Part shown: in pieces, positions 58,334 through 64,000 of the stretch
Position numbering within the stretch: position 1 is the first letter of the stretch
Layout: each line of letters opens with the position of its first letter
Assembly: GCA_027919835.1 (NCBI GenBank)
Contig: JANVFP010000008.1
Span: 1,240,001-1,304,000 of the forward strand
Source of the DNA: Lentinula raphanica
Taxonomy: Eukaryota; Basidiomycota; Agaricomycetes; Agaricales; Omphalotaceae
Length of the DNA stretch: 64,000 nucleotides
Direction of reading: 5' to 3'
Translations under genes and position numbers: made by a program
Notes under the pieces: model-generated
What the model was told of the DNA's origin: nothing
Database searches by the model: none
What the model saw: the letters and a program-made list of their open reading frames with translations, nothing else

Positions 58334-60485
58334 ATGTGCAAAACCGATTTGTGCCTGATATTCAGGCTTCTCCCAATTCTGACAACACTTTGGGTCCCTA
58401 CCAATGCCGAATCGTTTCTGTCAAACACCTTGATCAGGAAAAACCAAGTGCAAAGTGTTTTAGAGCATCAGCCGATTGATGCATTGGAATGCGAGAACAC
58501 CAAGGTGCGCCTTTTCTAACCTTCAGTTGATCAGGTAAACTTACGCGCTATGCACCAGCCTACAGGTCCAATAGATACGACGATGTGCGATTACGAGACG
58601 GTGGAAAGTGTTAATGGGGAATTATTCACTAATATCCATGAGCTGGTGAAGATGCCGTTCTTCAAATACTTTCAGGTATGTCTGCCACCACCAAAATTCC
58701 TTTCCTATCCCTCTGACGCGCTTGTGTAGGTCGATCTATACCGCGACTGTCCATTCTGGGACGATTATGGATCGTGTAATAATCCAGGCTGTGCTATAAC
58801 AACCGTCGATGAGGTTAGTCCTCGTCCTCATTCGCAGTTTCAACAAGATCCGAACGCAGAGTGTTCGTGCAGAGCGAAGTACCTCTCAAATGGAGAGCGT
58901 CTGCGCTTAGTAAGGTAGATGCTTTGGTTGAAAACGTATGTCCAAGCTTACTCCTTCCTCTCTGAACACTCCTCTCATCAAGCTCAATAGAGACACGAGC
59001 TTCCCGGATGCTACTATCGAGATTCTGACTTCTGCTGGCTGGATGATAATACAGGTGAGTAATGAAACGACATCTACTTCCTTCGGACGTTCCGCTCAAG
59101 ACGCACACTAGAGGGGGATTACTATGACTTGACACTAGTACCAGAACGATTCACGGGGTATTCTGGGCCAGAAGCTCATCGGATATGGCGTACAATCTAT
59201 GAAGAGAACTGTTTCGGACTATCAGAGTTCAGCCTCATGGATGGAAAAGCCCCTGCACCTGTCACACTACCTGATACTATGACCGACGTGCTTCGGGAGG
59301 ATGGAGCGGATAGTGATCAATGTTTAGAAAAGAGAGTTTACTACAAAGTCATATCTGGTACGCAATCTCTCTTGTAGCACCGACATGCATTGAACCCGGT
59401 TAGGATTACATGCCTCAATATCTACACATATCTGCGCGGAGTATCTGAATCAAACAACTGGTGAATGGGTACGCCATATTCCTCCATCTTCCATTCAACT
59501 CGTCCAAATCATATTCTCATTTCAGGGATCTAATCTACAATGTTTTGTCAATCGGATAGCCTCTCACCCAGAGCGTCTGCAATATATCTATTTCAATACC
59601 GTGCTCCTACTTCGAGCAGTTGCTCGTTTAGGTCCATATCTATCAGCCTACGACTATTGCTCGTCAGGAACTCATCAAGACGACGCTGAAACCAAGGAAA
59701 AACTCCTCAATGTAATACACCTTGCTCAACAAGCAGGTAAATTTGATGAAGGTGCTTTGTTCCGGGGTGAAAACGCGAATGTATGTTTGTTTCTGTGTTG
59801 GCCATCGAACCTTACGATTGATGCTTCAGGATAGGTTCTGAAAGAAGAGTTCAAAATACATTTTCGCAATGTGACTCGCATTATGGACTGTGTTGGCTGC
59901 GACAAATGCCGCTTATGGGGCAAGATCCAAACCACAGGGATAGCTACGGCGCTCAAAGTGCTTTTTGAACTAGACGAGAAAACTCTCGAGTAGGTTTCCG
60001 GTTACCTGTCGAATGCTAATGCTTACACAATCTCAGTCCTCACACGAACGCAAATCTACTACAACGTGCAGAAGTGGTCGCTCTCATCAACACCTTGCAT
60101 CGCTTTAGCGAGAGCTTGGAGGCTGTAAACGAATTCCGTCGAATTTGGGCCGATCTGAGTGCTACAGAATCCGAGCAGCTCATTTTCGATGCAGAAAAAG
60201 CTGCGTTACCGATAGTAAGCCTCGTGTGTGTCCTTTTGGTTGCTGGCGCTGAGCGATGAGCTTTTTAATCAGCCACATTCCCCGTCGGACATTCTACAAC
60301 CACCTCCGAGCCTGTTCACAGTTGCGGGAAGTCGGGTTTTCTCCATCGTCGAAGTGTGTAGGGAGAGCGTTGCGAAATGCGTTGTGAAAATTCTGAGTCT
60401 TTGTACGAGGGGGTTGAACATAATGTCTTCCATTCTGCAACCATCAGGGAAAGAGTCTGGTCCAGGCGCGTACGAAGAGCTGTAG
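58334..60485 (+). CDS. ERO1: endoplasmic reticulum oxidoreductin 1
   Basis: ERO1 is the FAD-dependent thiol oxidase that re-oxidises protein disulfide isomerase in the ER lumen. A signal peptide-like start ([20 protein letters not shown], then VPTNA) is followed by [30 protein letters not shown] with its shuttle cysteines, [90 protein letters not shown] and the active-site text [20 protein letters not shown], which has the Cys-x2-Cys-x2-Cys motif. The end runs [20 protein letters not shown] to a last exon ending GAYEEL. About nine short introns keep frame. The tail ([18 protein letters not shown]) may be amphipathic and could help membrane binding. A UPRE-like site lies upstream. Confidence 0.94.
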
Positions 60486-60653
60486 AAGGATGTAGATAGT
60501 ATTACGTAAGCAAGCTGATCGAGAGTCTTGTGATAGCCGGATTTGATGAACTCTTGGTTGCTAAGTTCCCACGATGGATATTTGACGATTCTTTCTTTCT
60601 CTCCCCTTCCACGACTGCTTGAATTTTTTATGCGCGGCTGGCTCTGAACTGAG

Positions 60654-62502
60654 ATGATTATTCTTGATCCTGAAGACCAGCAACAAGGAAAGTCAAATTC
60701 TTACGTCGCTGGTCCGACACTGCGCTTGCCAGACAGAGTGGCAGGTCGTTCATCTCTCCTTCCCGACTATGAAACTTCTCAAGCACAACACAATAATACC
60801 CCTTCGTCCCCCTCTTCCTCGACTATCTCTTTTCGCAAATACTCTCTTCACAACTCTGTCGATTCTCGCTTCTGGAGGGCTGCCCTTTATGCTCTTGCCA
60901 TATATATTGCTCTGTCGGTCACCATTGGTGTACCACTGATCGTGACGGTGGGTAGATATAGAGAACAAACCCAGAATTGTAGCTCATGTTCATATCCAGA
61001 AACTGACTCACAAGCATCAAAATGGTCCGCCTCCATGGGCAAAGGGCTCTGACGACGCTTCACTTGCATCGCCTCTTGTGATGGTCAACTCAGGTCTTTT
61101 TTCAATGTCTCAGTCAATACGCTGTAATATGTGGAATTCGACCTGGTACGGTGAGGACGGACTTTACTACTCAAGGTGCGTCCACATTCTCTCTATTGCC
61201 TCACGTCCCTTACTCATTCACTGTCGTAGTTCGTCATTTCCCCTTGACCCATCAGGGACCTTTGCTATACGTTCCAGTGCATGGACTACCGACGCCGACA
61301 GCACTGAGACCCAAATTACCGGCGGTCTGACTGTGGATATAAATCCAGATCCATCTGTAACCACTGCCATCTTCCATTTGACCACAGCATCGACGACACA
61401 CCTGATAAGAGACCAATGCAATATCTGCTTTTCGTCCAATACTAGCGACGGCGATAGTCGAGGTTTATCATTATACGTGCGGCGCGATTTCTACAGCAAT
61501 ATTGATCATATGGCTGATGTCCCTTATAGATTCCTAATAATCTCACTGCCTATCAATCTTTGTCATTCAATATCACCCTCCTATTCCCTCAATCTTCGTC
61601 CCCTCTTCAAATCGACAACCTCGTCACCTACCTGCCCATGTTCACTCAATCCATCGGCTATATCAGCCCTCAGGTCATACTAGATAAACTCGTACTTGAA
61701 GGCATGCAACAGGGCATCAATGCTGATGTATGTCATCTTTCTACCTATTCACACTCAAATCTTCACGAGTTTTCTTTGTTCGTCAGGCTGTCTGGGCAAA
61801 CCAAATTAGCGTGAAAAATTTAGTAGGACCAATCACAGGCACATATAATGCAACAAACGTACTTAAACTGGACACTGTCAAGGGGTAATTCATCCAGTAT
61901 ATTTTCACCGTATCCTTGCTCACTCTCTGTAGTTCAATATCAGCTAACATCATCGTCGTGCAAGGCCCAACAAGGAAAGAACCTACTTTTTTCTCTCTTG
62001 ACACAGGAGAAAGGTTCGTGTTTCGCGTTCGATTTCACGACATATAGGTGAACAACTACACAGTGAAATAAATGCCGACGTCGTTCTACTGGCACCTACC
62101 CCCGCTACAGCCAATTACTACGTCAACTTTATCGGCCACGTCAAAAACTTCGATGGGCCAATAGTATTGAATGTGACTCATGACGAATCGACCCAGCCTG
62201 TACCCCTCGACTTGCGCGTCCAGAATAACCAGGCGCCCTGCAATATCTCCTTAGACTCCAAATTCTCTGGCAACTACGACGTATCAACGAAATTGGCCAC
62301 TGCTTCTGTCATCCTGACGCCGGACCTACACGATTACACCGGCGATGGAACTCGACAGATGCTGCCCGAGGTTGATACGATGAGTTCGAAGCATGGTTGG
62401 ATTGGTTGGGGTTCACAACCTGCTCACTTCAATCCAAGGGAACAAGGCCAAGTGGTATTGGTGTCATCTCTTAGCCCTGTATCTTTATTAGTTGGTTCAT
62501 AA
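60654..62502 (+). CDS. single-pass membrane protein with large luminal/extracellular domain, function unknown
   Basis: The N-terminus is polar and Ser-rich (LPDYETSQAQ, then SSPSSSTISFRKYS). One hydrophobic helix follows, ALYALAIYIALSVTIGVPLI, ending at an intron. The rest is rich in beta-prone sequence and possible N-glycosylation sites: MWNSTWYGEDGLYYS, SGTFAIRSSAWTTDADSTET, AYQSLSFNITLLFPQ, NLVGPITGTYNATNVLKL and YYVNFIGHVKNFDGPIVLN. The tail is HGWIGWGSQPAHFNPREQGQ. An apparent frameshift near 61525 disappears if 61477-61529 (GTGCGG...TATAG, 53 nt) is an intron. The last acceptor is best placed at ACAG before the codon for Ser in ESEINADVVLLAP. I have seen similar proteins in other agarics without a named function. 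The topology suggests a surface or ER/Golgi protein. Confidence 0.7.
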
Positions 62503-63032
62503 TCTAGGATTCAGGATGTTTATTGTAGTTGTACGTAGGGCAGTGTAGATTGACTGCTGTATCATATTTCTTCGACATGGATCTAGGATAGTATCTTAAC
62601 CTCTGCGGTTGTCATCATGCACTCATGAATGACACTACCTACCGGCTACATCATTTGGTGAGTAAAATCAACACGCCGGTGGGATTTTCCGACAAATCGG
62701 CCACAATCTCACTCGTCAATATTTTCAGTTTCTCAACCTGATACCACCTAAGTACTCACGGGGCGGGACCGACCTCAACCTTTGACTCTCTTCAACGTTT
62801 TTTGACGTCCAGCAAAGTCAGAAAACGGTGAAGCTTCGCAAGCGGAACATTGATAAACACAAATCCCGTAACCGGACTTTGTTTTCAATGGCGTGATGGT
62901 GTTCTCATGCTTGCGAAGTTCCCATTATGATCTCAACATAAACATGATTGCGCAGTTGCAAACCTTCATCTTCCCCGAAGCTTTTCATACTTCTTCTTCC
63001 TGTCGGACGTGCCAGAATCTACCTCAACTGCA
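62503..63032. promoter_or_regulatory. region upstream of ATP sulfurylase
   Basis: No gene is seen. It should contain the MET3 promoter. No sulfur-control (Cys3/Met4-type) site is clear. Confidence 0.4.

Positions 63033-64000
<968 letters not shown>

Noticed and set aside
61477..61529. Apparent frameshift in the membrane-protein gene at 60654-62502
   Set aside because: A 53-nt GT-AG intron with in-phase ends explains it. The intron also happens to be open to reading.

Overview
This window comes from the nuclear genome of a filamentous basidiomycete, most likely an Agaricomycete (mushroom-forming fungus). The grounds are genes cut by many short GT-AG introns of about 45-60 nt, several gene families that I know mainly from Agaricomycetes (DUF6698-type, MYND-finger repeats, an Spt5-like NGN/KOW protein, the T5orf172/GIY-YIG type), and housekeeping genes with clear fungal forms. 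I saw no bacterial operon, CRISPR array, rRNA or tRNA.

The window has two halves. Positions 1 to about 40 kb are gene-poor and rich in mobile or decayed sequence: an unidentified minus-strand remnant (1-1042), a DUF6698 gene with a frame break (2651-4511), a relic of a secreted Gal-binding-like protein (4558-5150), a decayed intron-containing copy of the coatomer beta-prime gene (6583-8038) plus a second inverted piece of the same gene (10259-10453), a 344-bp MITE with 70-bp inverted repeats (8179-8522), an uncharacterised gene (8887-10018), a LINE RNase H fragment (11395-11616), a MYND-finger gene (11950-14502), a low-complexity tract (15005-15285), a retroelement gag-like gene with an internal stop (17460-18946), an intact-looking PIF/Harbinger-type transposase (20224-21460), an Spt5-like gene (24354-27230), an unknown gene facing away from an IS3-like eukaryotic integrase (27993-29487 and 29845-31730), a membrane-protein relic (32690-34380), a small GIY-YIG/T5orf172 gene (36884-37385) and a tandem-repeat block (38000-38750).

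Positions 40.8 to 64 kb are compact, conserved euchromatin: a Ser/Pro-rich protein (40815-43199), mitochondrial 2-methylcitrate dehydratase (43573-45589, minus), two tandem paralogous Zn2Cys6 transcription factors (46140-49797 and 50135-53201), the multi-KH protein vigilin/Scp160 (53321-57710, minus), ERO1 (58334-60485), a single-pass membrane protein (60654-62502) and the start of ATP sulfurylase (63033 to the window end). The first transcription factor is divergent from the dehydratase, so they share a 550-bp promoter region. Vigilin and ERO1 also share a divergent promoter, which carries a TGACGTGG-type unfolded-protein-response site in front of ERO1.

Exon models were built by hand from splice consensus and reading-frame continuity. 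Family names come from recognition of motifs, not from a database search.
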